Of a DNA stretch of 64,000 nt, positions 34,187-46,832 are shown in pieces. A program made the translations under genes and the position numbers. Origin of the DNA: Deinococcus aetherius. GTDB lineage: Bacteria > Deinococcota > Deinococci > Deinococcales > Deinococcaceae. The notes under the pieces were generated by a model, which worked only from the letters and a program-made list of their open reading frames with translations, was not told the origin of the DNA and ran no database searches. The DNA lies in assembly GCF_025997855.1 (NCBI RefSeq), contig NZ_AP026560.1, positions 1,762,001 through 1,826,000 of the forward strand. The letters are read 5' to 3'. Positions within the stretch are counted from its first letter, which is position 1. Every line of letters begins with the position of its first letter.

Positions 34187-35197
34187 CTACACACGCTCCA
34201 CCTCCCGCCCCCGCCCGAACAGTTGCCCCATCACCTGCTCGATGGGCGGGTCCTCCACCGTCAGGTCGGCGACGTCGAGGTCGGCGAGGAGGCGCGCGGC
34301 CCGCACGCTCACCTCGGCGCGGGGGACGGTGAGTTCGGCGCTCAGGCCGTCCACGCGCACGTCCGAGCCGTAGCGGGCGAGGTGGGCCTCGGTGACGGGC
34401 TGGCGCAGTTGCAACCTCACGGTCTTGCCCGCGCTTCCCTGGGCGGCGAGGTGGGCGAGGTCGCCGTCGAAGACGAGTTCGCCCCGGTCGATCACGAGGA
34501 TGCGGCGGGCGAGGGCCGTCACGTCGGCCATGTAGTGACTCGTGAGGATCACGGTGGCCCCATACCGCTCGTTGTAGTCGCGGATGAAGGCGCGCACCGA
34601 CTCCTGCATGTTCACGTCGAGGCCGATGGTGGGCTCGTCGAGGAAGAGCACCCGGGGGCGGTGGAGCAGGGCGGCGGCGAGTTCGCACTTCATCCGCTCG
34701 CCCAGGGAGAGCTTACGGACCTGCTTTTTCAGGATGCCCTCCAGGCCCAGGACCTCGGTGAACTCACGCATGGTGGCGCGGTACTGGGCGTCGGGGATCT
34801 CGTAGATCGCCTGGTTGACGAGGAAGGAGTCCAGCGCAGGAAGGTCCCAGATGAGTTGCTGCTTCTGCCCCATAACGAGGGTGATCCTTTTCAGGAAAGC
34901 CGCCTCCCGGCGCCGGGGCTCGAAGCCTGCCACCCGCACCTCGCCGCCCGAGGGGTGCAGCAGGCCCGAGAGCATCTTGAGGGTGGTCGTCTTGCCCGCC
35001 CCGTTGGGTCCCAGGAAGCCGACCACCTCGCCGGGCTCCAGATCGAAGGACACGCCCCGCACGGCCTCGACCTGGTGGGTCTTGCGCCGCACGAAGGAAC
35101 GCAGGCTGCCCATGAAGCCCGGCTCCTTGTCGTGGACCGTGTAGCTCTTGCGCAGGGTTCGGACATGCACGGCGGCGTCCGGTATGGATGCTGTCAT
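34187..35197 (-). CDS. ABC transporter ATP-binding protein (COG4586-like)
   Basis: The 336-residue ATPase has Walker A GPNGAGKTT (about residues 63-71), a Q-loop MGQKQQLIWDLPALDSF, the variant signature LSLGERMKCELAAALLH (about 164-180), Walker B VLFLDEPTIGLD and an H-loop TSHYM. The MGQKQQLWWDLP-type segment is characteristic of COG4586. The C-terminal 90 residues form an accessory domain. It is the first gene of the exporter operon. Confidence 0.93.
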   Translation of the reverse strand: MTASIPDAAVHVRTLRKSYTVHDKEPGFMGSLRSFVRRKTHQVEAVRGVSFDLEPGEVVGFLGPNGAGKTTTLKMLSGLLHPSGGEVRVAGFEPRRREAAFLKRITLVMGQKQQLIWDLPALDSFLVNQAIYEIPDAQYRATMREFTEVLGLEGILKKQVRKLSLGERMKCELAAALLHRPRVLFLDEPTIGLDVNMQESVRAFIRDYNERYGATVILTSHYMADVTALARRILVIDRGELVFDGDLAHLAAQGSAGKTVRLQLRQPVTEAHLARYGSDVRVDGLSAELTVPRAEVSVRAARLLADLDVADLTVEDPPIEQVMGQLFGRGREVERV

Positions 35198-35348
35198 CTG
35201 ACCCTCAGGGTAAGGCGGGGGGGCAGGGAGCGAATAGGCGAAATGGCGGGGTTGGAGGGGTGCGGGAGAATGGAGGAACCTTTACCCATCGCCGGGCCGG
35301 GTAGATTCGGCTCATGAGGCTCTTCCACCCTCCCCGCAGGGGGACCGC

Positions 35349-36098
35349 TTGATTCCCTGGGTTCCCCTGGGCCGCGCCCCCATTCCCGGCACCGACCAGT
35401 CGCTGTGCCTGTACCGCCGGGGCGAGTTGCCCGAGTATTCGATCCAGATTTCGGGATACGTCAGCGAGCTGATGAACAGCCGCCAGCACGCCTCTGAGGA
35501 CGCGCTGGCGCACCTGGCCTGCGCCGTGATCGCCGGTCGTTCGTCCCCGCACGTGCTGGTGGGCGGGCTGGGCATGGGCTTCACGCTCGCCGCCGCGCTG
35601 GGATCGCTGGGGCCGGGGGCGACGGTGACGGTGGCCGAACTCGTGCCGGAGGTCGTGGAGTGGAATAGGGGCCCCTTGGGCGACTGCGCGGGCCGCCCGC
35701 TGGAGGACCCGCGCACCCGCGTGCACGTGGGGGACGTGGCCGAACTGCTGCGGACGCGGGAGGCCGCCTTCGACGCCGTGCTGCTCGACGTGGACAACGG
35801 CCCGGAGGGCATGACGCACCAGGCGAATAGCTGGCTGTACTCGCCCGGCGGACTCGCCGCCGCCCGGCGAACCCTGCGCCCCGGCGGCGTGCTGGCCGTC
35901 TGGTCGGCCACACCCGACCCGCGCTTCACGAACCGGCTGCGCCGGGCGGGCTTCAGGGTCGAGGTCCGCACCGCCCGCGCCCGCCCCGGCAAGGGCGCGC
36001 ACCACACGATCTGGCTGGCGCACGCGCCTGCGAGCCATGCCCCGTGGGGCGAACCAGCCCGCAAGTCTGGACGCCCGGCGGGAACGCGGAGCACCTGA
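35349..36098 (+). CDS. Spermidine-synthase-like methyltransferase-fold protein
   Basis: The 249-residue protein has a Rossmann fold of the spermidine synthase type: [16 protein letters not shown] (about residues 68-83), [14 protein letters not shown] and [14 protein letters not shown] (about 140-153). The N-terminal region around [21 protein letters not shown] replaces the usual synthase lid. Polyamine synthesis is not proven. TTG 35349 follows GGGGGA and is chosen as the start; no ATG is in frame nearby. It is divergent from the ABC exporter. Confidence 0.8.
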   Translation: MIPWVPLGRAPIPGTDQSLCLYRRGELPEYSIQISGYVSELMNSRQHASEDALAHLACAVIAGRSSPHVLVGGLGMGFTLAAALGSLGPGATVTVAELVPEVVEWNRGPLGDCAGRPLEDPRTRVHVGDVAELLRTREAAFDAVLLDVDNGPEGMTHQANSWLYSPGGLAAARRTLRPGGVLAVWSATPDPRFTNRLRRAGFRVEVRTARARPGKGAHHTIWLAHAPASHAPWGEPARKSGRPAGTRST

Positions 36099-36177
36099 GC
36101 CGCCCCTTCCGCCTTTTGTGCGTTGCGTGCGCGCGTGTTCCCCCACCAGTCACGGGGAAGGTGAGCGGGCCCGGGCT

Positions 36178-36183
36178 TACCCT
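36178..36183 (+). promoter_or_regulatory. -10 element (TACCCT) of leaderless chromate-transporter pair
   Basis: TACCCT ends six bases before ATG 36190. Confidence 0.55.
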
Positions 36184-36189
36184 CCGGGC

Positions 36190-36774
36190 ATGACCCGCGC
36201 CCACGCCACCACGCCCGAGGACGACCCGCCCGCGCTCTCCCCCACCCCGCTCGCGCTGGCCCGGATGTTCGTGGGCGTGGCGCTGGCAGGCATCGGCGGG
36301 GGGCTGCCCGCACACACCCGACGGGCGCTGACCACGCGAGGGTGGATGACGGACGAGGCCTTCGCGGAGACCTTCACCCTGGCGCAGCTCACGCCGGGGC
36401 CGAATGCCGTGAACCTCGCCGCGATGGTGGGGGCGCGCCTCAGCGGGCGGCTGGGGGCGGTGGCCTCGACGGTCGGGGTCCTCACGCCCGGTCTGGTCGC
36501 CATGCTCGCGGTGAGCGCCGTGACGCTCGGGCTTCCCGGGGGACTGCCGCCCGCCCTGCAAAGCGCGCTGCACGGGGCGGCCTGCGCGGCGCTCGCGGTG
36601 CTCCTCACGGCGGCGCTGCCCGTCGTGCGGGTGGGGTGGGGGGTGCGGGGTGGTCCCCTCCTGACCGTGCTCACCTTCCTGGCGCTGGGGGTGGGGCGGC
36701 TCGACCTCCTGCCCGTGTTCCTCGTGCTCGTGGGGGCGGGGTTGCTCCTGCACCGGCCGCGCGGGGCCGCGTGA
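36190..36774 (+). CDS. Chromate transporter, N-terminal-type half (ChrA family)
   Basis: The 194-residue membrane protein is one CHR domain. It has the motif [24 protein letters not shown] (landmark TPGPNAVN, about residue 70) and a preceding [12 protein letters not shown]. Six or so membrane segments fill the rest. With the next gene it makes a two-subunit short-chain ChrA pair, known to export chromate in some bacteria; the substrate here is unverified. The genes overlap by one base (TGATG). Confidence 0.87.
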   Translation: MTRAHATTPEDDPPALSPTPLALARMFVGVALAGIGGGLPAHTRRALTTRGWMTDEAFAETFTLAQLTPGPNAVNLAAMVGARLSGRLGAVASTVGVLTPGLVAMLAVSAVTLGLPGGLPPALQSALHGAACAALAVLLTAALPVVRVGWGVRGGPLLTVLTFLALGVGRLDLLPVFLVLVGAGLLLHRPRGAA

Positions 36775-37298
36775 TGGGCGACCTGCCAAATCTCTGGGAG
36801 CTGATTCTGGCCTTCGCCCGCCTGGGGCTGATCAGCTTCGGGGGAACGAACGTGGCCGAGATGGAGCGTTCGCTGGTGCTGGAGCACGGCTGGATCGACG
36901 CGCGGACGCTGGCGAACGGCTTCGCGCTCGGGCAGCTCATGCCGGGGCCGAACATGCTCGCCGTGACCCACTACGGGTACGCCGCCGCCGGGCTGGCGGG
37001 GGCCCTGGCCGCCACCCTGGGCTTCTACGGCCCGACCGCGCTCCTGAGCGCCGTGGCCGCCCTGGTGTGGCAGCGGCACAGCGCGCACCCTTGGGTGGCC
37101 GCCTTCCGCAACGCCCTGCTGCCTTTCGGGGGCGGGGTGATCCTCGCCGGGGCGCTCGTGCTGGCCCGCACCTCGGTCACCTCCTGGCCCGCCGCCGTGC
37201 TCGCGGTCCTCGCCTTCGGGCTGCTGTGGCAGACGCGGGTGAACAGCGCCGTGGTGGTGCTGGGGGCGGCGGCGGTGGGGGCGCTGCTGGGGCTGTAG
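36774..37298 (+). CDS. Chromate transporter, C-terminal-type half (ChrA family)
   Basis: The 174-residue CHR domain carries [19 protein letters not shown] near its N-terminus and [20 protein letters not shown] (landmark MPGPN, about residue 58). Its ATG shares one base with the preceding stop, so the two halves are co-translated in equal amounts. Both halves are complete domains and not fragments of a broken gene. Confidence 0.87.
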   Translation: MGDLPNLWELILAFARLGLISFGGTNVAEMERSLVLEHGWIDARTLANGFALGQLMPGPNMLAVTHYGYAAAGLAGALAATLGFYGPTALLSAVAALVWQRHSAHPWVAAFRNALLPFGGGVILAGALVLARTSVTSWPAAVLAVLAFGLLWQTRVNSAVVVLGAAAVGALLGL

Positions 37299-37344
37299 GG
37301 GCGTGGTTGGGAAAGGCTGTCGTACGCAACCGAGCGGGCCGGGA

Positions 37345-37395
37345 TGGCGTGGGCACTCCCCCCTCCCAGCCTCCCCCACGAGGGGGGAGGGGCAA
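37345..37395. repeat. Short C/G-rich palindrome downstream of the chromate pair
   Basis: CCTCCCCC-ACGA-GGGGGGAGG forms an 8-bp stem within a longer C-rich then G-rich stretch. It resembles the CTCCCC/GGGGAG hairpins of the 1473-1587 element but lacks its outer arms. It may be a terminator or repeat remnant. The rest of 37299-37502 shows no gene. Confidence 0.35.
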
Positions 37396-37502
37396 AAACC
37401 AAGTTTTCACCGGGCGCATGGGGAATCCCGGGCCACTTCCCGAACAGGCTGCGAGCAGGGGCAGACAGCCGAGTTTTGCTCCGTCACCTCCCGCCCATGC
37501 CC

Positions 37503-37508
37503 TAGCAT
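37503..37508 (+). promoter_or_regulatory. -10 element (TAGCAT) of the BTAD regulator gene
   Basis: TAGCAT ends seven bases before GTG 37516. The ATG at 37507 is partly within this element. Confidence 0.55.
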
Positions 37509-37515
37509 GGCGTCC

Positions 37516-39549
37516 GTGGCGACAGAATGGCGTGAACACGCCCCCTTGCGGCGGGCGCGGCCTCCCCAGGTGCGGGGGGCGGTCGCGCGGCCCCGGCTGC
37601 TGGCCCTGCTGGGGGCGGCGCGGGTGGTCACGGTGGTCGCCCCGGCGGGGTACGGCAAGACGACGGCGCTCGCCGCCGGGCTGCCGGACCTCGGGCGGGC
37701 CGCGTGGCTGACCCTGGACGCCGACGACGCCGACCCACAGGTCCTGGCGGCGGGGCTGGCGGTGGCGGTGGCGGGGCTGCCGGGGGGCGAGGGGCCGGGG
37801 GCGCTCCTCGACGCGGGCGCGGCCCCCCGGCGGGTCGCGGCGAGGGTGGCCGACGTGCTCGACCGAGCGGGCGCCCTGCTCGTGCTCGACGAGGTGCAGC
37901 ACCTGGGCGGGGGGCTGACGGAGGACGTGCTGCGCGAGCTGCTGGGGGGCCGGGTGGCCCTGCTCTCCCGCACGCCGCTCACGAGCCCCGACCTCACCCG
38001 GCTGGAGCCAGGCGGCGACCTCACCCGCGTCTCGGCCCTCGACCTGGCGTTTACCCCCGCCGAACTCGCCGAGCTGCTCGCGGCGCAGGGGGTGCGGGCG
38101 ACGGGCGCGGAGGTCCGGCTCGCCCACGCGGTCACGGAGGGGTGGCCCATCGCGGCGCGCTTTCTCGCGCAGGCGGCGGCGCAGGGGCGGGTGGCCCTCT
38201 CCGCGCTCGCCGACCTCGACGGCGGGGAGGCGCAGCTCGGCACCCTCTTTACCTACCTCGCGCAGGAGGTGCTGGGCCCGCTCGACCCCAGCCTGCGGGC
38301 GCTGCTCACGCGCGGGAGCGTCTTCGAGGAACTCACGCCCGAGTTGATCGCGGACGTGCTGGAGGAGACCCAGGCGGGCACGCTGCTGAGCGCCCTAGCG
38401 AGCGGCGGCACCTTCCTGACCCGGACGGGAGACGCTTTTCGCGCCCATCCCCTGCTGCGGGCGCACCTGCGGGGCCTGCTCGCCCCCGGCGAGGCGCACC
38501 GACTCGCGGCGCGGGGCGCGGCCTACTTCGAGCGGACGGGGCGGCCCCGGCGAGCACTCGCCGCCCACCTCGCGGCGGGGAACACGGCCCGGGCGGCCGA
38601 ACTCCTCGCCCGGCACGGGGGCCGCTGGCTCGACGGGGGCCGGGTGACGCTGGTGGAGCGCAGCCTCGCGCGGGTGCCGCCCGCCGCCTGGACGCCCGCC
38701 CTGCACGCCCTCGCGGGGGACGCCCTGCGGCTCTCGTCGCGGTACGGGGAGGCGCTGGCGGCCTACGCGCAGGCGGACCCCCTGGCGCGCTCACTCGGGG
38801 AGGCGCAGGTCGCCCTCGACACCGTGCAGCCGGACCTCGCCTGGGGGCCGCTGGACGCGGCCGGGGCCCTGGCGGAGGGGCCGGAGGCGGCGCGGGTGGA
38901 ACGGATGCGGGCCGAGAACTACCTCAACGCGGGCGACCCGGCGCACTCACTCGCCCTGCACCCCGAGCTGGCGCACGGGGCACGGTACGCCCTGCGCTCG
39001 GGGCGGCTGGGGGACGCCCTGGGGCTCGCGCTGCACGCCGCCCGGGGCGAGGCGGGGGGCGCGCGGGCGGCGCAGAACCACCGCGAGGGCCTCTTGCTCG
39101 CCAGTTTTCTCCACGCGGTCCTCGGCGAGCCGGGGGAGGCCGCCCGCCGCGCCCGCGAGGGGCTGGCGGAGGGCGAGCGGCTGGAGAGCCTCTTCGTGCG
39201 CTCGCTCGCCCTGGTACGGCTGGGCCACGCGGAGGTCGCGGCCGGGCACCCGGCGCAGGCACGGGCGGCCTACGAGGGGGCGCTGACCCTCGCGCAGGAC
39301 GTGGTGCCCCGCCTCCAGGTCGAGCCCCGACTGGGACTGGCGTACCTGGAGGCCGCCCTGAACCACCCCGTTCCCGCCGCCGAGCACGAGGCCCGGGCCC
39401 TCGCCCACGCGGGCGGCGACCGCTACGTGGGGGGGCTGACCCGGCTCGTGGCGGCGCTCGGGCGGCTGCACGGGGGGACCCGGCGGCGCTCGCCGTGTAC
39501 GCGGCGACCGGGGAGGCGGGGGACGCCCCGGCGGCGGCGCGGGCCGTGA
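37516..39549 (+). CDS. Intact upstream piece: ATPase and TPR-like part of the BTAD regulator
   Basis: This frame gives 677 residues up to TGA 39547-39549. It keeps Walker [13 protein letters not shown] (about residues 40-51), a Walker B-like [12 protein letters not shown] (about 121-132) and the long helical repeat region. The last 22 residues (from TRRRSPCT) are Arg-rich and follow the frameshift, so they are not native. Without the downstream piece it has no DNA-binding domain. Confidence 0.6.
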   Translation: MATEWREHAPLRRARPPQVRGAVARPRLLALLGAARVVTVVAPAGYGKTTALAAGLPDLGRAAWLTLDADDADPQVLAAGLAVAVAGLPGGEGPGALLDAGAAPRRVAARVADVLDRAGALLVLDEVQHLGGGLTEDVLRELLGGRVALLSRTPLTSPDLTRLEPGGDLTRVSALDLAFTPAELAELLAAQGVRATGAEVRLAHAVTEGWPIAARFLAQAAAQGRVALSALADLDGGEAQLGTLFTYLAQEVLGPLDPSLRALLTRGSVFEELTPELIADVLEETQAGTLLSALASGGTFLTRTGDAFRAHPLLRAHLRGLLAPGEAHRLAARGAAYFERTGRPRRALAAHLAAGNTARAAELLARHGGRWLDGGRVTLVERSLARVPPAAWTPALHALAGDALRLSSRYGEALAAYAQADPLARSLGEAQVALDTVQPDLAWGPLDAAGALAEGPEAARVERMRAENYLNAGDPAHSLALHPELAHGARYALRSGRLGDALGLALHAARGEAGGARAAQNHREGLLLASFLHAVLGEPGEAARRAREGLAEGERLESLFVRSLALVRLGHAEVAAGHPAQARAAYEGALTLAQDVVPRLQVEPRLGLAYLEAALNHPVPAAEHEARALAHAGGDRYVGGLTRLVAALGRLHGGTRRRSPCTRRPGRRGTPRRRRGP

Positions 39550-39732
39550 CCGCCTTCCCCTTCCTCCTCCCCCTTCCTCCTCGCCCGGCGCTCGCTGCTC
39601 TCCCCCGCCCCGGAGCGGGCGGCCCGCGCGGCTCTCCTCGCCCGGCTCGCCGCCCACGCGCCCGGTGCCGGGACCGGGCTCCTGCCCGTCGCGCACGCGC
39701 TGGGGTACGGCACGCTCCCCCGGCCCGCCGAG

Positions 39733-40497
39733 GTGCCCGGCGCAGACGTGCGGGTTCAAGTGCTCGGGCGGGTGGCGGTGACGCGCGGCGGCCAGCCCGC
39801 CCGCGAGTGGGGCCGCGCCCGCGCCCGTGACCTCCTCGCCCTGCTCGCCGTCCACGACGCGGGGCTGGCCCGCGAGGCCGCGCAGGAGGCCCTCTTCCCC
39901 GGCGCCGACCCCCAGGTGGGCGAGCGCAACTTCCGGGTGACCCTGCACGCGCTGGGGCAGGTGCTGGAGGAGGGGGTGGCGCGCGGCACCTTCCTGGAGC
40001 GCGGCGAGTGGCTGCGGCTGCGGGGCGGCCCCGACCTGAGCGTGGACCTGTGGGAGGCCCGCGCGCACCTGGGCGCCCCTCCCGGCACCCCGGGCCGCCC
40101 CGCAGCCCTGCTCGATATGCCGGGACAGATGGCCGACACCGACCTGGAAGCCGTGCAGGCCGAGGCCGAACGCCACGCCGCCCTGCTTCCCGAGGCGCTG
40201 GCGTCGGAGGCGGGCCACGCCCTGCGGGTGGGCCAGCTCGACCTCGCCGCCCGGCTGGCGGGGCGGGCCCTGAGCCTCGACCCCGCCCATGAGCCCGCCG
40301 CCCGCGCCCTGATGCGCGCCTGGCACGCCCGCGCCCACCCCGCCGCCGCCGCGCGCACCTACGCGGCCCTGCGCGCCGCCCTCGCGGAGCTGGGCCTCAC
40401 GCCCCTGCCCGAGACGGAGGCGCTGCACCGGGCGCTGACGGGAGTGATGAGGGAAGGGCCGGGAGACCCTCCTCTCCCCGCTGAAACCGCGCCGTGA
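39733..40497 (+). CDS. Downstream piece: OmpR-type DNA-binding plus BTAD domain
   Basis: From GTG 39733 this frame gives 254 residues. The first ~95 form a winged-helix of the SARP type ([35 protein letters not shown]) and the rest a BTAD helical domain ending [14 protein letters not shown]. No ribosome site or leaderless promoter is seen at 39733, so independent translation is doubtful. It belongs with the piece upstream. Confidence 0.6.
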   Translation: MPGADVRVQVLGRVAVTRGGQPAREWGRARARDLLALLAVHDAGLAREAAQEALFPGADPQVGERNFRVTLHALGQVLEEGVARGTFLERGEWLRLRGGPDLSVDLWEARAHLGAPPGTPGRPAALLDMPGQMADTDLEAVQAEAERHAALLPEALASEAGHALRVGQLDLAARLAGRALSLDPAHEPAARALMRAWHARAHPAAAARTYAALRAALAELGLTPLPETEALHRALTGVMREGPGDPPLPAETAP

Positions 40498-40508
40498 CGC
40501 GCCCGCCC

Positions 40509-40514
40509 TAGACT
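40509..40514 (+). promoter_or_regulatory. -10 element (TAGACT) of leaderless 3-hydroxybutyrate dehydrogenase gene
   Basis: TAGACT ends six bases before ATG 40521. Confidence 0.6.
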
Positions 40515-40520
40515 CCCCGC

Positions 40521-41288
<768 letters not shown>

Positions 41289-41326
41289 GGAGGCTGGAGG
41301 GCGGCGGTCACCCTGCTGCGACCACC

Positions 41327-41818
41327 TCAGCGCGGCTCGCTGCTCAGGACGACCACGTACGCTGTCCCGCGTGAGCCCTGCACCACCGCCGCCCCGGCGT
41401 GGGTGTAGCGCGGGTCGGTGAGCACGGCGCAGTGGACGGCGGACCCCCGCCACCACCCCACGGCCCCGGCCGGACTCAGGCCCGCCCCCAGGTAGATGAT
41501 CTCGGTGACGCTGACGGCCCGCACGCCCGTACTCGCCGCCCGCACCCGGGGCGTGCTCCCGTTCACGCCGGTGTGGGTGATGCGCCCGCTGCCCCCCAGG
41601 TAGCCCGCCTGCATCCGCGCGGCGAGGGCATGTTCCCCGCTCGCCCGCAGCGGGGCGGCGACCGGGCGGCGGCCCAGCCCCGGACACGAGATGCCCCCGG
41701 CGCGCAGAACGTTCAACCCGGCGAGCACCCGCGCCTCGGCGGGGGACTGGGCACCGGCAGGCACGGACGTCAGCGCCACGAGGGTCGCCGCCAGAAACGT
41801 GATTTTGGCACGAGGCAT
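41327..41818 (-). CDS. Secreted CAP-domain (SCP/PR1-like) protein
   Basis: The 163-residue product has a Sec signal peptide ([19 protein letters not shown], cleaved about residue 24). A CAP-like fold follows with [33 protein letters not shown] and [23 protein letters not shown]. These give the two His and acidic positions typical of bacterial CAP domains. The function is unknown. TATGCT lies nine bases before the ATG. Confidence 0.85.
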   Translation of the reverse strand: MPRAKITFLAATLVALTSVPAGAQSPAEARVLAGLNVLRAGGISCPGLGRRPVAAPLRASGEHALAARMQAGYLGGSGRITHTGVNGSTPRVRAASTGVRAVSVTEIIYLGAGLSPAGAVGWWRGSAVHCAVLTDPRYTHAGAAVVQGSRGTAYVVVLSSEPR

Positions 41819-41936
41819 GGTGAGGGCAGCATAAAGGGGTCGGGGGAGAAGCGGGCGTCACCGGGGGGGTAGCACGGCCAGGAACAGGGGGAGGACCGGC
41901 CCCCGGGAGTCGGGAACCGGTTCCTGTTTCCCCCGC

Positions 41937-43997
<2,061 letters not shown>

Positions 43998-44004
43998 AGC
44001 CCGG

Positions 44005-44010
44005 AGTATA
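44005..44010 (-). promoter_or_regulatory. -10 element (TATACT) of leaderless M3 peptidase gene
   Basis: TATACT on the minus strand ends seven bases before ATG 43997. Confidence 0.65.
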
Positions 44011-44051
44011 GAGAGCGGCGGGATGAGAGGGAGGCGCACCTGCCGTGCGAA

Positions 44052-44106
44052 AGCACGCCCCCTCCCCCCGCCAAAGGGCGGATGACGCGGCGGGAGGGGG
44101 CGTGCT
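44052..44106. repeat. Long GC hairpin in a divergent intergenic region
   Basis: AGCACGCCCCCTCCC is the exact complement of the end of the right arm (44089-44106), and GCC/GGC extends the stem beyond a 3-base bulge. The loop is about 16 bases. Unlike the other long hairpins here it lies between divergent starts, 11 bases before the GNAT ATG, so it could fold in that gene's leader or be a repeat. Confidence 0.5.
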
Positions 44107-44116
44107 GAACTCTCAC

Positions 44117-45124
44117 ATGGACGAGTCCCCGCAGGTTCAAACGCGCCCCCTTCCCCCGCTGCCCCCCGGCGTGACATTGCACCCCGCCACACCCGCCGAT
44201 ACCGCCCGGGTCGCCGCCTTCCTGACGGCCGCGCACCCCGAGTCGCCCGTCGCCCCCGAGGACCTGAGGCGGCTGGACGCGGGCCGGGTGACGGGCGAAT
44301 TCCACCTCCGCCTGCTGGCCCTGGCGGGGGGCGAGATCGTGGGCCTGGCCGAGGTGGGCGTGCCGCGCATGGACGGACACCCGGGCTGGCTCGACGTGAC
44401 CGTGCGGACCCTGCCCCGGTGGGCGGGCAGCCCCCTCGCCGAGGCCCTGCTCGCCCACGCTGAGGCGGCGGCCCTGGACTCCGGCGCCCACACCCTCGTC
44501 ACCCGCGTGCGCGAGGACTGGTGGGAGAAGCCCTTCCTGGAGGCGCGCGGCTACCGCGAACACGACCGCATGTGGCCGAGCACCCTCGACCTGCGGACCC
44601 TCGACTTCGCTGGTCTCGCCCGCCACGAGGAGCAGGCGCGGGCGGCGGGGGTCCGTATCCGCCCACTCAGCGAGTTGGGCGACCTCGACGAGGGGCAGCA
44701 ACGCCGCCTCTACATGCTGATCGCCGCCCTCCTGCGCGACGTGCCGAGCGCCACGCCGGTTGACGTGTGGCCCTTCGAGCTGTGGCAGCGCCGCGTGATG
44801 GACCGCCTCAACCCGGCGGGCCTCTTCGTCGCCGTGACGCCGGACGGGGAGTGGGTGGGCCTGAGCGAATTGCACCTGCCCATCCCCACCCGGCCCGGCA
44901 CCCTCCACAACGGCCTGACGGGAGTGCTGCCCGGGTGGCGGGGGCGCAGCATCGCGTACGCCCTCAAGCTCGCCGCCGCCCGCGCCGCGCTGGAGCGGGG
45001 CTTCACCCACGCGCGCACGAGCAACCACAGCGTCAACGCGCCCATGCTCGCGGTCAACGCCCGCCTGGGCTTCGTGCGTGAGACGGCGACGGTGACGCTG
45101 ACGCGGGAGGTGAGTGGTTCGTAG
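44117..45124 (+). CDS. Double GNAT-domain N-acetyltransferase
   Basis: The 335-residue protein has two GNAT domains. The first spans about residues 20-165 ([13 protein letters not shown] and [23 protein letters not shown]) and the second about 180-330 ([28 protein letters not shown] with the acetyl-CoA loop PGWRGRSIA, then [15 protein letters not shown]). Only the second has a clear Q/RxxGxG/A-type loop, so the first may be regulatory or inactive. Its last codons lie inside the hairpin repeat at 45110-45210. The start is ATG 44117. Confidence 0.87.
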   Translation: MDESPQVQTRPLPPLPPGVTLHPATPADTARVAAFLTAAHPESPVAPEDLRRLDAGRVTGEFHLRLLALAGGEIVGLAEVGVPRMDGHPGWLDVTVRTLPRWAGSPLAEALLAHAEAAALDSGAHTLVTRVREDWWEKPFLEARGYREHDRMWPSTLDLRTLDFAGLARHEEQARAAGVRIRPLSELGDLDEGQQRRLYMLIAALLRDVPSATPVDVWPFELWQRRVMDRLNPAGLFVAVTPDGEWVGLSELHLPIPTRPGTLHNGLTGVLPGWRGRSIAYALKLAAARAALERGFTHARTSNHSVNAPMLAVNARLGFVRETATVTLTREVSGS

Positions 45125-45210
45125 GAAGTGGTCAGTGGAAAGGGACAGGCTACAGCCTCAGCCCTGGCCTTCCTGTCCCACTGACCACTGACCACTCCCC
45201 ACTGCCCTCT
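45110..45210. repeat. AGTGGT-type hairpin repeat, copy 2
   Basis: AGTGGTCAGTGG and GGGACAGG in the left half pair with CCTGTCCCACTGACCACT in the right half around a C-rich loop, with a short bulge. It shares the AGTGGTC and GACAGGC words with 32361-32440. It supplies the last codons and stop of the GNAT gene on the plus strand and the C-terminal tail of QueA on the minus strand. Confidence 0.7.
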
Positions 45211-46267
45211 CCAGCAGCATCGCGTCCCCCAGTGAGTAGAACCTATACCCCCGGGCGAGCGCCGCGTCGTAGGCCGCCTTGATCCTCGCCTCGCCCGCGA
45301 AGGCCGCCACCAGCAGGAGCAGGGTGGAGCCGGGGAGGTGCAGGTTGGTGATCAGGAGGTCGGGCACCCGCACGGCTGTTCCCGGCGTGATGAAGATGCG
45401 GGTGTCGCCCTCGCCTGGGCTCACAGTCCCGTCCTCGTTCGCGCTGCTCTCCAGGGCGCGTACGGTCGTGGTGCCCACGGCGACGACACGGCGGCCCTCC
45501 GACTTCGCCGCGTTGATCGCCCGCGCCGTCTCCTCGCCGACGGCGTACCGCTCGGCGTGCATCACGTGGTCGGCCACGCTGCCCGTGATCGGGCGGAAGG
45601 TGCCCGCGCCGACATGCAGGGTCAGGGTGTGGCGCTCCACGCCCATCCCGTCCAGCCGACTCAGGAGTTCCGGTGTGAAGTGCAACCCCGCCGTCGGAGC
45701 GGCGACGCTGCCGGGTTCACGTGCGTATACCGTCTGATACCGCTCGCGCCACCGCTCGTCGCTGTCCCCGGCGTTGATGTAGGGGGGAAGGGGCAGCCGA
45801 CCGATTTCATCGAGGTGTGCTTTGATGTCGTGGTCGAAGCGCAGCAGACGGGCACCGTCCTCCAGAATGCCGACGACCTCGGCGCGGTGCTCCCCCAGCC
45901 ACAACTCCTTCCCGGCCCGTTTCGCGGGTTTGAGGTAGGCGGACCAGACGTTCGCCTCTTCTTCCCGCAGGAGCAGAACCTCGACCTGGCCGCCGCCGCT
46001 GTGCTTGCCGTCTGGGGCGTTGACCACAGGCTTGCGGGCCATGACGCGGGCTGGAATGACGCGGCTCTCGTTGAAGACGAGCACGTCGCCGGGGCGCAGG
46101 AGTTCGGGGAGATCGCGGAAGACGCGGTGCTCGATTCCCTCCCCCACCACCATCAGCCGGGAGGAGTCGCGGGGTTCGGCGCCCGTCTGGGCGATGCGTT
46201 CCGGGGGCAACTCGAAGGCGAGGCGGGCGAGCACGGCGTCCGCGTCGTTGTTGCTGGAAGGGGTCAT
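45158..46267 (-). CDS. queA: S-adenosylmethionine:tRNA ribosyltransferase-isomerase
   Basis: QueA transfers the ribosyl part of SAM to 7-aminomethyl-7-deazaguanine in tRNA to form epoxyqueuosine. The 369-residue protein shows FELPPERIAQTGAEPRDSSRL (landmark PPERIAQ), VLVFNESRVIPARV, TAGLHFTPELLSRLDGMGVE (landmark TAGLHFT) and HLPGSTLLLLVAAFAG. The last ~17 residues (from AVGSGQW) are encoded by the hairpin repeat and are not part of the family fold. It is 10 bases downstream of the NYN gene. Confidence 0.95.
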   Translation of the reverse strand: MTPSSNNDADAVLARLAFELPPERIAQTGAEPRDSSRLMVVGEGIEHRVFRDLPELLRPGDVLVFNESRVIPARVMARKPVVNAPDGKHSGGGQVEVLLLREEEANVWSAYLKPAKRAGKELWLGEHRAEVVGILEDGARLLRFDHDIKAHLDEIGRLPLPPYINAGDSDERWRERYQTVYAREPGSVAAPTAGLHFTPELLSRLDGMGVERHTLTLHVGAGTFRPITGSVADHVMHAERYAVGEETARAINAAKSEGRRVVAVGTTTVRALESSANEDGTVSPGEGDTRIFITPGTAVRVPDLLITNLHLPGSTLLLLVAAFAGEARIKAAYDAALARGYRFYSLGDAMLLERAVGSGQWSVGQEGQG

Positions 46268-46277
46268 TCCTCGGTGC

Positions 46278-46832
46278 TCACTCCTCGGGGCGAGCGGCCT
46301 TCTCGACCTTCTGGCGGGCGGGCATCAGGGCGTCCTCCAGGTCGGGGAGGTGGGTGAAGCGGTCGGCGGCGTCGATGAGCTTCTGGGCGGTATGCTCGCG
46401 GAAGGCGATGACCTCCACCCGCTTGCCGCGCTCCTGAAGCACCTCCACGATGTCGGTGAAGTCGCCGTCGCCGCTACCCAGCACGGCCACGTCGAGGTGG
46501 TCGATCAGCCGCACCATGTCGGCCACGATGCCCATGTCCCAGTTGCCTTCGTAGATCGGCCGCCCGCCCTCGGTGACATGGTGCAGGGTCAGGTTCATCC
46601 GCCGGACCTTGAAGCCCAGCGTGCTGAGCTTGTAGATGAAGGGCCGCGCCGTCGCCTCACCCTCGCGCTCGACGGTGTAGGCGATGGCGTGGACGAGTTC
46701 GCGCCCCCCGGTGGCGGACCGCAGGATCGTCTCGAAGTTGACCGTGCGCTCCAGCAGGTCGCGCGCCGAGTGGTAGAGGTTCTGGGTGTCGATGAAGACG
46801 CCCACGCGGGGGCGGGAAACGACGTACTGCAT
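46278..46832 (-). CDS. NYN-domain (LabA/DUF88-like) protein
   Basis: The 184-residue protein is a single PIN-like NYN domain. It has the acidic motif GVFIDTQNLYHSARD (about residues 10-24), NWDMGIVADMVRLID (about 96-110) and VLGSGDGDFTDIVEVLQERG (about 116-135). These aspartates form the metal site of NYN nucleases, so ribonuclease activity is plausible. The last ~20 residues are basic. An AGGAGA site precedes ATG 46832. It probably forms an operon with queA, which hints at an RNA role. Confidence 0.87.
   Translation of the reverse strand: MQYVVSRPRVGVFIDTQNLYHSARDLLERTVNFETILRSATGGRELVHAIAYTVEREGEATARPFIYKLSTLGFKVRRMNLTLHHVTEGGRPIYEGNWDMGIVADMVRLIDHLDVAVLGSGDGDFTDIVEVLQERGKRVEVIAFREHTAQKLIDAADRFTHLPDLEDALMPARQKVEKAARPEE

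Larger units (their letters stand above)
37516..40497 (+). pseudogene. BTAD/MalT-like regulator gene disrupted by two compensating indels
   Basis: The whole gene would encode about 990 residues: an AAA-type ATPase of the MalT/STAND class (Walker A PAGYGKTT), tetratricopeptide-like repeats, then an OmpR-type DNA-binding domain and a BTAD domain. In the G6 run at 39472-39477 one base appears to be missing, so the frame runs into TGA at 39547. At 39557-39581 a 13-base tandem duplication of CCCCTTCCTCCT type restores the first frame. Between them the protein sequence continues in another frame ([16 protein letters not shown]). It could be a true pseudogene, a phase-variable gene or a sequence error. 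Confidence 0.7.

Noticed and set aside
36190..37298. The chromate transporter as a gene broken by a stop codon
   Set aside because: Each half is a full CHR domain and they overlap by TGATG, the normal form of two-subunit short ChrA proteins.
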